Origin: Bradyrhizobium sp. NAS80.1 | GTDB taxonomy: Bacteria > Pseudomonadota > Alphaproteobacteria > Rhizobiales > Xanthobacteraceae | NCBI RefSeq assembly: GCF_001908205.1 | Contig: NZ_LGHL01000118.1 | Coordinates: 1 to 38,222, forward strand | Reading direction: 5' to 3' | Length of the DNA stretch: 38,222 bases | Part shown: positions 30,010 through 38,222 of the stretch, piece by piece | Layout of the letters: each line of letters begins with the position of its first letter | Numbering within the stretch: the first letter of the stretch is position 1 | Translations under genes and position numbers: made by a program | The notes under the pieces: model-generated | Told to the model about the DNA's origin: nothing | Databases searched by the model: none | The model's input: only the letters and a program-made list of their open reading frames with translations

Positions 30010-30222
30010 ATGTGCCTGCTATGCGACGATGAGAAGGCCTATCAGGCCTACATGAACTATCTCGACAAGATGGAGCGGCAGGGCAAGGCTGCCGATCCCA
30101 ATGTCGCCGTCAATGCCGTGCTCGACGAGCTCGAAGCCGCCGCGAATGCGGCCGCCAAAAAAGACGACCCGGCCAACGACAAGACCCTGTCTCCGTTCTT
30201 CTGCAGCCCGATCAATAAATGA
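30010..30222 (+). CDS. Small CxxC protein encoded between gatC and gatA
   Basis: This 70-residue acidic, Ala-rich protein starts MCLLCDDEKAYQAYMNYLDK, with a CxxC at residues 2-5. A long helix rich in Ala and Glu follows, then a C-terminal SPFFCSP with a third Cys near residue 64. Three cysteines at the ends of a helical protein could bind a metal or form a disulfide; this is speculation. It has no membrane segment. Its stop overlaps the gatA start as ATGA (30219-30222), so it is translationally coupled to gatA, and it starts 18 nt after gatC. I recall a similar gene in this place in Bradyrhizobium but know no function. Confidence 0.8.
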   Translation: MCLLCDDEKAYQAYMNYLDKMERQGKAADPNVAVNAVLDELEAAANAAAKKDDPANDKTLSPFFCSPINK

Positions 30223-31694
30223 CCGATTTGACATCGCTGACGCTCGCCGAGGCCCGCAAGGGTCTCGCGGCCAAGACTTTCACGTCACTCGAGCTGACCG
30301 ACGCGCATCTAAACGCGATCGAAGCCGCGCGCGTGCTCAACGCCTTCGTGATGGAGACGCCCGACCAGGCGCGCGCGATGGCGCGCGAGGCGGATGTCAA
30401 GATCGGGAAGGGCGACGCTGGCCCGCTCGCCGGCATCCCGCTCGGCATCAAGGATCTCTTTGCCACCAAGGGTGTTCGCACCACGGCGTGCTCAAAAATC
30501 CTCGGCAATTTCGTGCCGACGTATGAGTCCACCGTCACCTCGCAGCTCTGGCGAGACGGCGCGGTGATGCTCGGCAAACTCAATAATGACGAGTTTGCGA
30601 TGGGCTCGTCGAACGAGACCTCGTGCTTCGGGCCCGTCGCCAATCCCTGGCGCCGAGACGGCTCCAACACCACGCTGGTGCCGGGTGGCTCGTCCGGCGG
30701 CTCGGCCTCGGCCGTGGCGGCGCTGCTCTGCATGGGTGCGACCGCGACCGACACCGGCGGCTCGATCCGCCAGCCGGCGGCGTTCACCGCGACTGTCGGC
30801 ATCAAGCCGACCTATGGCCGCTGCTCGCGCTGGGGCGTCGTCGCCTTTGCCTCCTCGCTCGACCAGGCTGGTCCCATCGCGCGCAGCGTGCGCGACTCCG
30901 CGATGCTGCTGCGTTCGATGGCCGGCCACGACCCGAAGGACACGACGTCGGTCGACATTCCCGTGCCGGATTACGAGGCCGCGATCGGCAAGTCCGTGAA
31001 GGGCATGAAGATCGGCATTCCCAAGGAGTATCGTCTCGACGGCATGCCGGCCGAGATCGAGAAGCTCTGGAGCGAGGGCGCGGCGTGGCTGAAGGCGGCC
31101 GGCGCCGAGCTCGTCGAGGTGTCGCTGCCGCACACGAAATATGCGCTGCCGGCCTATTACATCGTGGCGCCAGCGGAGGCGTCCTCCAACCTCGCGCGCT
31201 ATGACGGCGTGCGCTACGGCCTGCGCGAGCAGGGCAAGAACGTCATCGAGCTGTACGAGAACACCCGCGCTGAAGGTTTTGGCGCAGAGGTGCGCCGCCG
31301 CGTCATGATCGGCACCTATGTGCTCTCGGCCGGCTATTACGACGCCTATTACCTGCGCGCCCAGAAGGTGCGCACGCTGATCAAGAAGGACTTCGAGGAT
31401 TGCTTCGCCAAGGGTGTCAGCGCGATCCTCACGCCGGCGACGCCGTCGGCTGCCTTCGGCGTCGGCGAGAAGGGCGGTGCGGACCCGGTCGAGATGTATC
31501 TCAATGACATCTTCACGGTTACCGTGAACATGGCGGGCCTGCCCGGCATCGCCGTGCCCGCCGGCAAGGACGCGCAAGGCCTGCCGCTCGGTCTGCAGCT
31601 GATCGGCCGTCCCTTCGACGAGGAGACGCTGTTCTCGCTCGGCGAGGTGATCGAGCAGGCGGCCGGCCGCTTCACGCCCGCGAGGTGGTGGTGA
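30219..31694 (+). CDS. gatA: Asp-tRNA(Asn)/Glu-tRNA(Gln) amidotransferase subunit A
   Basis: This 491-residue amidase subunit releases ammonia from glutamine for tRNA amidation. The Ser-cisSer-Lys triad is intact: Lys78 in GIKDLF, Ser158 in PGGSSGGSASA and Ser182 in DTGGSIRQPAA. GIKPTYGRCSRWGVVAFASS near 195 and the C-terminal GLPLGLQLIGRPFDE are typical. The length is normal. The ATG overlaps the stop of the small CxxC protein. The stop overlaps the GTG start of the next small gene (GTGA). Confidence 0.98.
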   Translation: MTDLTSLTLAEARKGLAAKTFTSLELTDAHLNAIEAARVLNAFVMETPDQARAMAREADVKIGKGDAGPLAGIPLGIKDLFATKGVRTTACSKILGNFVPTYESTVTSQLWRDGAVMLGKLNNDEFAMGSSNETSCFGPVANPWRRDGSNTTLVPGGSSGGSASAVAALLCMGATATDTGGSIRQPAAFTATVGIKPTYGRCSRWGVVAFASSLDQAGPIARSVRDSAMLLRSMAGHDPKDTTSVDIPVPDYEAAIGKSVKGMKIGIPKEYRLDGMPAEIEKLWSEGAAWLKAAGAELVEVSLPHTKYALPAYYIVAPAEASSNLARYDGVRYGLREQGKNVIELYENTRAEGFGAEVRRRVMIGTYVLSAGYYDAYYLRAQKVRTLIKKDFEDCFAKGVSAILTPATPSAAFGVGEKGGADPVEMYLNDIFTVTVNMAGLPGIAVPAGKDAQGLPLGLQLIGRPFDEETLFSLGEVIEQAAGRFTPARWW

Positions 31695-31983
31695 ATGTGG
31701 CGGCGTTCATCGCAAGCCTCGACGGCGCGGCGCCCGCGCCGGAGCTGAATGCGCCGCTCGCCGGTCTCTGGTGGGCAGCCAAGGGCGACTGGGACCAGGC
31801 ACACAAGATCGTTCAGGACGACAACAGCCGTGAGGCTGCCTGGGTGCACGCCTATCTGCACCGCGTCGAAGGCGATCTCGGCAATGCCGGCTATTGGTAC
31901 CGCCAGGCCGGCCAACCGACGGCAAAGGATTCATTGAAGGCGGAGTGGGAGCGGATCGCTGCCACGCTGCTCGGGAGCAAGAC

Positions 31984-31987
<4 letters not shown>
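31691..31987 (+). CDS. Small conserved protein encoded between gatA and gatB
   Basis: This 98-residue soluble protein is rich in Trp and Ala: LNAPLAGLWWAAKGDWDQAH near residue 20, then AWVHAYLHRVEGDLGNAGYW near 50. The paired helices with W/A-x-A and G-D-x-x-x-A spacing resemble TPR or Sel1 repeats, so a protein-binding role is possible. The start GTG 31691 overlaps the gatA stop (GTGA), with GAGG five nt upstream. Further in-frame GTGs at 31685 and 31688 are also possible. Its stop overlaps the gatB ATG (ATGA, 31984-31987). Function unknown; the position implies synthesis in step with GatA and GatB. Confidence 0.82.
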
Positions 31988-33462
<1,475 letters not shown>

Positions 33463-33477
33463 CATCACCCGTTCGAA

Positions 33478-33510
33478 CGAGGTGACGGACACACTCCGTC
33501 ACCTCGTTTT
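33478..33510 (+). terminator. Rho-independent terminator of the gat operon
   Basis: CGAGGTGACGGA (33478-33489) pairs perfectly with TCCGTCACCTCG (33495-33506) around the 5-nt loop CACAC, followed by TTTT. It lies 16 nt past the gatB stop. Confidence 0.92.
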
Positions 33511-34030
33511 CGGTTCGCGATGCGACGCTCACGCGCACCATCGGCGGCAAACTTCATCCCGATCGAGTGCGATGCGGCGACCGAATCGCCGTCTCGCGAT
33601 TCGCGCAAAACGGCGGCTTGCGCACGCTCCGACGAGCGCCCGCGCCGTTAAGCATGAAAATATTTTCGTTGCCAAAATCTGCGACTCAGAGTCCGCGAAA
33701 CGCCTTCGCGAGGTGATTGCGTGATCGCCGACGCGCATCATCGCATCGATCGCGCGTAATGCATGAGTGCAGGAAAATACTTGCTGCATAGCGTTTTCCT
33801 GCAACCGCATCTGTTGCAAGCATCGACGATGCGGGCGCTCTCTGCGATCGCAGGCACACGCCACGAAGCGCGCTTGCGTCGCGCTCGCCAAGCGCACGCG
33901 CGTCGCTGCGTCAACACTTCTTTAAGCGAGACGCTGTTTTTTTTCGTCGTGTTGGTGTATTCGGGATGAAGTGCATTCGATCCCCGAGTGCACGCAGCGA
34001 TTAAAGCCATCTCACACATCGGAGGGCAAC
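33511..34030 (+). other. 520-nt gene-less region upstream of the Lys-rich small gene
   Basis: No convincing coding frame is present on either strand; open frames here lack ribosome binding sites and show Arg/Cys-rich translations. Two structures stand out. TGCAGGAAAA (33768-33777) pairs perfectly with TTTTCCTGCA (33794-33803). An imperfect stem, GCGTCGCT (33900-33907) with AGCGAGACGC (33925-33934), is followed by eight T (33937-33944), which looks like an intrinsic terminator. The region may encode a small RNA or form an attenuated leader of the gene at 34031. Confidence 0.45.
33900..33944 (+). terminator. Terminator-like hairpin with T8 run upstream of the Lys-rich gene
   Basis: A bulged stem (33900-33907 with 33925-33934) is followed by TG and then eight T, ending 87 nt before the ATG at 34031. 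No gene ends just upstream, since gatB has its own terminator at 33478. It therefore implies either an unannotated short RNA or premature termination control of the downstream gene. Confidence 0.5.
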
Positions 34031-34129
34031 ATGGCCAAGAAAGCGAAGAAGGCGAAGGCGAAGAAGGCGAAGAGCGCAGTGAAGAAGACTGCGAAGAAGA
34101 CCCGCAAGGTCGCGAAGAAGAAGAAGTAA
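34031..34129 (+). CDS. Lys/Ala-rich histone-H1-like small protein
   Basis: This 32-residue protein is about 60 percent Lys and nearly all the rest is Ala; the core reads MAKKAKKAKAKKAKSAVKKT and the end is Lys-only. It resembles the C-terminal tail of histone H1 and the Lys/Ala-rich AlgP-type proteins, so it probably binds DNA or RNA. A very strong ribosome binding site, GGAGGG, lies four nt before ATG 34031, which argues strongly that this tiny frame is translated. It follows a long structured leader and stands alone. Nucleic-acid binding is inferred from composition only. Confidence 0.8.
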   Translation: MAKKAKKAKAKKAKSAVKKTAKKTRKVAKKKK

Positions 34130-34145
34130 CTTCGCTTCTGAAGTT

Positions 34146-34166
34146 GCCGGCTCCTAAGTAGCCGGC
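34146..34166 (+). terminator. Weak hairpin after the Lys-rich gene
   Basis: GCCGGCT (34146-34152) pairs perfectly with AGCCGGC (34160-34166) around a 7-nt loop, 17 nt past the stop codon. No T-run follows, so termination may depend on Rho. Confidence 0.5.
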
Positions 34167-34969
34167 ACGTCATCAGCGCCCCTCAAAAGGTTCTGGTCGA
34201 CGATAGAGGGTGTCGGCGAGACATCAGGTCAACGGCCGGATCGTTCTCTTCGCGGGTTCGCTCGCCAAGATCAGGTCCGGCAGAAGAAACGAGATTTCTT
34301 CGTTCGTTGCGGGTCCGGTTCTCCGGTTCTGCAATTTCACGAGTGGCCTCGCGGTCAAAGTGAAATCTGGTCCTGACGTGTTCGCCGACGCCCTCGTTCT
34401 CCTGAGGCCGGGGTATTGCCGGCATTCCTTTCCAGACATTGTTGATCTGACCGCGACGTGGCCGCGCTGCCTTATGGGGCAGGCGAGGGCGACGACGTCG
34501 TCGTTGCGCGACGCCCTCGCGCGTTTCCCATTCGCGGTGTCATCGACCGGCATCGACCGGGCGGTCCGGTACGCCGCAGCTTCTTGATGACGACTGCTGT
34601 CTCCAAAATGCAGCGCGCCCATTTGCTGCCTTCGCCAGAGTTTCGGCATCCCGGGACCGCAGGCCTTGGTGGCTCCGTGGCGAAGCCTTGGCGAACCCGG
34701 TTCGCGGTTGACGACGAGCGCCGGGGAGGGCGCCGCCGCACGCCGTCACCGCGCGCGATGGTTATCGTTTTCCGAAGATCGCGACGGTAAACCAAATCTG
34801 GCGAATCGCAGAAGTGCCCGTCAATCGGGGGCTTTTTGAATTTTCCGCACGCGTGGCGCGCGGCTCCGTTTACGTCTGCTTCATCGCGATACTTAAACTG
34901 CCATTCAAATTTGCCCGCCATCATCGTCTCCAACAAGCCGGCAAACGGCATGGGGATGAGTTGAACAGC
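34167..34969. other. About 800 nt with no recognisable gene
   Basis: Open frames exist on both strands (for example minus 34951-34472) but their translations are Arg/Pro/Thr-rich, have no family features and lack ribosome binding sites, so I reject them. Visible structures are a perfect 7-bp hairpin, GAAGAAA (34283-34289) with TTTCTTC (34295-34301), and a GCCC/GGGC stem at 34816-34832 followed by TTTTT. The latter could end an unknown plus-strand transcript. The region may hold decayed sequence or untranslated RNA. Confidence 0.4.
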
Positions 34970-35020
34970 GCATGATCCCGGAAAAGTGGTTTTCCGGTTT
35001 TCCGGGAAGGATCACGCGCA
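34970..35020. repeat. Rhizobial-type GCATGATCC...GGATCA palindromic repeat
   Basis: GCATGATCCCGGAAAA (34970-34985) and TTTTCCGGGAAGGATCACGC (from 34999) are near complements. GTGGTTTTCCGG lies between them. The wording matches a palindrome that I remember as widespread between genes of Bradyrhizobium and relatives. It lies upstream of the small gene at 35084. Confidence 0.7.
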
Positions 35021-35083
35021 AATCAGAGTTGGACGGGAGCCGCGCTCGGGGAAATGAGGCGGCATAAGAAAAGGGGATGCGCT

Positions 35084-35350
35084 ATGTTTCAGGGGACTTT
35101 CGATCTGGAGACGGCAACGCCGATCGACGCGAGCGCGTTGTCGGACGTGCTGTTCGAGCGCGGGATCTATTGGGCGAGCGGTCGCTCCGGCATCGTCGAT
35201 CTCATCGCTGCGCACAAATGGTTCAATCTCGCCGCGCTGAAGGGCCGCAAGGACGCCGTGGCGCTGCGCCAGGAAGTCGCCGGGCAGATGTCGGACATCG
35301 AGATCTCGGCTGCACAGCGCGAGGCGAGGGCGTGGGTCGCCGCTCACTGA
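35084..35350 (+). CDS. Small Sel1-like hypothetical protein
   Basis: This 88-residue soluble protein contains AAHKWFNLAALKGRKDAVAL (about residues 44-63), which is one Sel1-type repeat: an A-x-x-x-[FY]-x-x-A-A...G-x-x-x-A pattern. A second helix pair (EISAAQREARAWVA) follows. Such single-repeat proteins are common in Bradyrhizobium as conserved hypotheticals, and a protein-binding role is likely but unproven. ATG 35084 is preceded by AGGGG eight nt upstream. Confidence 0.82.
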   Translation: MFQGTFDLETATPIDASALSDVLFERGIYWASGRSGIVDLIAAHKWFNLAALKGRKDAVALRQEVAGQMSDIEISAAQREARAWVAAH

Positions 35351-35443
35351 GCGGAGAACCGCACCCGGCCCCGTGTTTTCACGGACGGGCCTGTTTGCGC
35401 TGAATCAAGCTTGTTGTCGTACCGCCGCCTAGATTCGCGCGGC

Positions 35444-35665
35444 ATGAGCGACCCCGACGAGAATGGCCCGGGAACGGGTCAATGGTTGCCGATTCAGATC
35501 GCACCCGATGATTGCGACCTGGAACTCGGACGGCCGCACAAGACGGGCATCCTCCCCTGGAATTTTCCCTGCCGGCGCAGGTCCGGCGTCTGGTTCAACG
35601 TTTGGGCCGGCGAGCCAGTGCTGATTTCGCCTTCATATTGGCGGATCTGGCGGTCCGGCCGCTAG
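35444..35665 (+). CDS. Small hypothetical protein of a rhizobial family
   Basis: This 73-residue protein carries QWLPIQIAPDDCDLELG near residue 12, FPCRRRSGVWFNVW in the middle and ISPSYWRIW at the end. The pattern W-x-P-I-x-x-A-P-x-D-x-D-L-E ... FPC ... P-x-x-W-R-x-W is one I associate with a Bradyrhizobium family of unknown function. ATG 35444 is chosen because the pattern starts soon after it. A longer frame from 35411 is possible. No clear ribosome binding site is seen, which lowers confidence. Confidence 0.6.
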   Translation: MSDPDENGPGTGQWLPIQIAPDDCDLELGRPHKTGILPWNFPCRRRSGVWFNVWAGEPVLISPSYWRIWRSGR

Positions 35666-35838
35666 ATAAGAGCACACAAATATATAGAGAGCGCGCGAAA
35701 TCGGGCGCCTCTCGTGCGGCGCAGATCCGTCCGCCGGGCTTGCTCGGCTGTTCGACGATCGCTTTCAGGTGAAAGATCGCGCCGATCTTAATTCTGCCGC
35801 TTGCGGCACGCCGCCGGGTCGGGCATACCCCGCATATT

Positions 35839-35932
35839 GGAGACGTGGCCGAGTGGCTGAAGGCGGCGGTTTGCTAAACCGTTATAGGCTTGTAAAGGCC
35901 TATCGAGGGTTCGAATCCCTCCGTCTCCGCCA
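35839..35932 (+). tRNA. serT(GCU): tRNA-Ser (anticodon GCU)
   Basis: The acceptor stem GGAGACG (35839-35845) pairs with CGTCTCC (35922-35928), followed by G and an encoded CCA (35930-35932). The anticodon GCT is at 35873-35875 in the loop TTTGCTAAA, reading AGC and AGU codons. A long variable arm (about 35883-35904) marks it as a class II tRNA, as expected for serine. The T arm contains GGTTCGAATCC. Confidence 0.97.
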
Positions 35933-35963
35933 GCCGAGCTGGCCCTGATCTCCCATATCCCGC

Positions 35964-35997
35964 GCCATTCTTGTAAAGCCGCCATTCTTATAAAGCC
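35964..35997. repeat. 17-bp tandem duplication downstream of tRNA-Ser
   Basis: GCCATTCTTGTAAAGCC (35964-35980) is followed directly by GCCATTCTTATAAAGCC (35981-35997), with a single G/A difference. It lies 32 nt after the tRNA. No function is apparent. Confidence 0.8.
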
Positions 35998-36505
35998 GTG
36001 GCGAATCCTGGCCTCGCCTATCGCGGGTCCGGCAGGCGCTGCTGTCTCGCCCTCTCATAACCGGTGGGAGAGCGGCCTTTGCACGACCACTCGAGTCTCG
36101 TCCGATTCTACGATTCGAGCGCGTCAGAGCGGCAACATCAGCGTGCTCCACGCGCAGTGCCCCAAATGAGGAATTTTGACGGCAAATGGAAACGTTTCAA
36201 AAACTTAAGTAAAAACAATATGTTGCAGGGTGGCTTTGATCACATCTGCGTGTTATTTGTGCAACACCCGCCGGAAAACACGCTTCGTGGGCCCGTTTCG
36301 CAGCGTTCTGTTGTTGTGTGTGCAAGGACGTTCGGTAATTGTGACTGAGCGACGGAGGGGGGCATCCCGAGGTCGTCCCGTTTTAGGTGGTTCGCTTAAG
36401 TCCACCTTCGCTACGAGGATGCGTTGATTTCCAACGCCTTTTTCGCGGGTAGTTCAAACGGCTTTGTACGATGAATTGTACGGGGCTACAACTTGGAGGT
36501 TTAAC
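35998..36505 (+). promoter_or_regulatory. Upstream region and structured leader of the porin gene
   Basis: About 500 nt without a gene separate the tRNA from the porin. The part from about 36170 is AT-richer (for example CAAAAACTTAAGTAAAAAC near 36200) and probably holds the promoter. Closer to the gene there are two hairpins. AGGTGG (36385-36390) pairs with CCACCT (36402-36407). GCGTTG (36421-36426) pairs with CAACGC (36432-36437) and is followed by CTTTTTC. The second looks like an intrinsic terminator 62 nt before the start codon, so the porin may be controlled by attenuation or protected from upstream transcription. Confidence 0.5.
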
Positions 36506-38071
36506 ATGAAGTTCAAGGGCCTTTTGCTCGGTTCTGCGGCAGCTCTGCTGGCCGTTGGCGGAGCACAAGCGGCTGACCTTCCCGTAAAGGCCAAAGCGGT
36601 CGAATACGTGAGGATCTGCTCGCTGTACGGTGCGGGTTTCTACTACATCCCCGGCACGGACACCTGCATCAAGCTGGGTGGTTATCTGCGCGCTGAAATC
36701 GCGGTCAACGCTACCGATTTCAACGGTAACTTCAGCAGTGTTAACGGCTCTGCGAACCGCCTGACAAACTACTACGTCACTCGTGCCCGTGAAGACCTCA
36801 ACATCGACACGCGCACCGCGACCGAGTACGGCGTGGTTCGTACCTTCGCCGATCTGGTGTTCTCGTGGACAACGGATAACTACACGGGCAACGGTGCCGG
36901 CAACGGCTCCACGATCTACTCGCAGCTCGGCGGTACGGGCGTTAGCGCTCCGAACAATGCCAACGCAGGCGCAATCGCTGGCGGTACGCTCGGCGTGTAC
37001 TACGCCTTCATCCAGTTCGCCGGCTTCACGATGGGTAAGGCTGTTGCCCAGTTCGACGCGCCCTGGCAGAACTATCCCGGCAACAACTTCGACGGTCTGA
37101 CTGGTGGCGGCGGCACGGTCACTGGTGTCAACCAGTTCACCTACACCGCTGACTTCGGTCAAGGCATCACTGCCGCGATTTCGGCCGTTGACCCGACCGC
37201 CTACTATCAGAGCAACCTGTACAACACCAGCGTTGGCTTTAACGTCGCGGCTTTTGGCTCGGGTGGCTATGGCGCCAACGCCTTCGGCGGCACGCGCGCG
37301 CCTGACATCCAGGGTATGGTCCGTATCGACCAGGCCTGGGGCTTGTTCCAGTTCTCGGCGGCGGCGCATAACAACCACGTCGCGTACTTCTCGGGGACGG
37401 GAATTAACACCGGAACGGAAGTGGCTGGCCATCCTGGCGACAAGTGGGGCTGGGCTGTTGGGGCGGCACTGTCGATCAAGAACATCCCGACTGGTGCGGG
37501 TGACGTGATCAACGTGCAGGCGGTCTACACCGACGGCGCAACCCGCTACAACTTCCAGAGCTTGGCTGCGCAGAACTATGCCATGTTCGGCGGTACCGGC
37601 TTGGCGGGTGCCTATCAGAGCATTGGCCTTGCTGGTGCGGCTGACGCCGTGTACGCCAACGGAACCGGCCTCTCCACGGTTACGAGCTGGGGTATGCGCG
37701 GCGCCTACACCCACAACTGGGATCCGTACTGGAACACCGCAATCTACGGTTCGTACGCTCAGCTGAAGTACGGCAACGGCGGTGCGGCTCTCATTTGCGG
37801 TGCTATCGCCAGCTTGGGTGCAGCCACCGCGGGTATCACCTCTTGCAACCCGGACTTCAACATCGGCACGATCGGTTTGATCACCCGCTGGACGCCGGTG
37901 AAGAACCTGACCTTCTCGGCGGACGTGGCTTACACTATGCTCGACCAGAAGTACGCTGGCACCTTTACGACGAACGTCATTGCGCCGCTCGTGGCAAAGC
38001 CGGCCGCCACGTACGAGTTGAAGGATCAGAACACGGTCAGCTTGCTGCTCCGCGCTCAGCGCAACTGGTAA
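36506..38071 (+). CDS. Outer-membrane porin (Rhizobiales porin family)
   Basis: This 521-residue porin has a signal peptide (MKFKGLLLGSAAALLAVGGA, cut after QA near residue 22). The mature start is ADLPVKAKAVEYVRICSLYG, then GAGFYYIPGTDTCIKLGGYL. The two Cys residues and the Y-I-P-G-T-[DE]-T-C-[IL]-K pattern define the porin family PF02530 of Rhizobiales and Brucella. Aromatic-rich alternating segments run to the end, and the last residues LLRAQRNW carry the terminal aromatic recognised by the Bam machinery. The start ATG 36506 follows GGAGG at six nt. Codon choice is more biased (AAC, GGT, TAC) than in neighbouring genes, fitting very high expression. A strong terminator follows. Confidence 0.97.
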   Translation: MKFKGLLLGSAAALLAVGGAQAADLPVKAKAVEYVRICSLYGAGFYYIPGTDTCIKLGGYLRAEIAVNATDFNGNFSSVNGSANRLTNYYVTRAREDLNIDTRTATEYGVVRTFADLVFSWTTDNYTGNGAGNGSTIYSQLGGTGVSAPNNANAGAIAGGTLGVYYAFIQFAGFTMGKAVAQFDAPWQNYPGNNFDGLTGGGGTVTGVNQFTYTADFGQGITAAISAVDPTAYYQSNLYNTSVGFNVAAFGSGGYGANAFGGTRAPDIQGMVRIDQAWGLFQFSAAAHNNHVAYFSGTGINTGTEVAGHPGDKWGWAVGAALSIKNIPTGAGDVINVQAVYTDGATRYNFQSLAAQNYAMFGGTGLAGAYQSIGLAGAADAVYANGTGLSTVTSWGMRGAYTHNWDPYWNTAIYGSYAQLKYGNGGAALICGAIASLGAATAGITSCNPDFNIGTIGLITRWTPVKNLTFSADVAYTMLDQKYAGTFTTNVIAPLVAKPAATYELKDQNTVSLLLRAQRNW

Positions 38072-38095
38072 GTTCGGTCTAACGACCTGACAGGG

Positions 38096-38128
38096 AGCCC
38101 CGGCGGGAAACCGCCGGGGCTTTTTGTT
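38096..38128 (+). terminator. Rho-independent terminator of the porin gene
   Basis: AGCCCCGGCGG (38096-38106) pairs perfectly with CCGCCGGGGCT (38111-38121) around the tetraloop GAAA, and the T-run TTTTT overlaps the stem end. It lies 24 nt past the porin stop and is followed directly by the intron-like sequence. Confidence 0.95.
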
Positions 38129-38222
38129 GTGTGCCGAGTATGAGCGACAGCTTGGAGGTGGAAGTCCTCTATCCAGCCTGATGGCGGTGAAGGATTAGCG
38201 AAGCGCAAGGGCGTCATCGCGA
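38129..38222 (+). mobile_element. Probable 5' end of a group II intron (runs off the window)
   Basis: Just after the porin terminator the sequence GTGTGCCGAGTATGAGCGAC begins with the GUGYG expected at the 5' end of bacterial group II introns. GGAGGTGGAAGTCCTC (38155-38170) follows, a domain I element I recognise from alphaproteobacterial introns, and then CCTGATGGCGGTGAAGG and AAGGGCGTCATCGCGA. Insertion immediately behind an intrinsic terminator in the same orientation is the known target preference of class IIC introns. The reverse transcriptase gene would lie beyond the right edge. The call rests on motif memory and placement; no fold was computed. Confidence 0.55.

Noticed and set aside
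33529..34019. Minus-strand frames upstream of the Lys-rich gene
   Set aside because: Arg/Cys-rich translations without ribosome binding sites, covering hairpins that read better as RNA structure.
34472..34951. A 159-codon minus-strand frame in the gene-less region (MPFAGLLETMMAGKFEWQF...)
   Set aside because: No ribosome binding site; the second half is Arg/Pro/Ser-rich with no recognisable family. Left as non-coding, though the first 50 residues merit a homology search.
36383..37714. A 443-codon open frame on the minus strand opposite the porin
   Set aside because: It is a shadow of the strongly biased porin codon use. Its translation has no domain, signal or ribosome binding site, while the porin on the other strand is certain.

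Overview
The window is GC-rich alphaproteobacterial chromosomal DNA, most probably from a Bradyrhizobium or a close relative. Three things point there: a 521-residue two-cysteine porin of the Rhizobiales type, housekeeping gene orders typical of Bradyrhizobiaceae (pyrB-pyrC'-plsY-dprA-topA-rnr, ruvX and gatCAB), and several families of palindromic intergenic repeats that I associate with rhizobial genomes. The genus call is inference from gene content, not from a search.

Layout. Positions 1-182 hold the end of an IS5-like element with the first 34 codons of its transposase. Minus-strand genes follow: a two-helix membrane protein, rpmG with a clear terminator, an NtaA-type flavin monooxygenase, and a tight block topA-rnr-DUF983-Nudix (9020 down to 2713). 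From 9248 to 15083 accessory genes interrupt the housekeeping run: a small conserved protein, an HxlR regulator/SDR pair sharing a perfect 18-bp inverted repeat, a small membrane protein, a frameshifted azoR with its own HxlR regulator, and an amidase beside dprA. A patatin-like lipase, plsY, a degenerate dihydroorotase homologue (PyrC') and pyrB follow on the minus strand, with a probable leaderless promoter for pyrB.

From 19541 to 29625 there are a VanX-like dipeptidase, an AidB-like acyl-CoA dehydrogenase, an intact CPBP membrane protease and a frameshifted AT-richer relative, ruvX with an AEC transporter, a cyclase-family protein, a LysR regulator and two nitronate-monooxygenase-like genes. 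Positions 29704-33462 are the gatC-gatA-gatB operon for the glutamyl/aspartyl-tRNA amidotransferase. Two unrelated small genes sit between its subunits, coupled by 4-nt start/stop overlaps.

The right third is sparsely coding. It has a 32-residue Lys/Ala-rich histone-H1-like protein behind a 520-nt structured leader, about 950 nt with no recognisable gene, two small Bradyrhizobium-type hypothetical proteins, tRNA-Ser(GCU), and the porin behind a leader containing a terminator-like hairpin. The last 94 nt look like the 5' end of a group II intron placed immediately after the porin terminator, which is the site preference known for class IIC introns.

No CRISPR array, phage module or obvious defence island is visible. 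The best candidates for new biology are the small genes inside gatCAB, the Lys-rich protein with its leader, the HxlR double operator, and the intron at the terminator.
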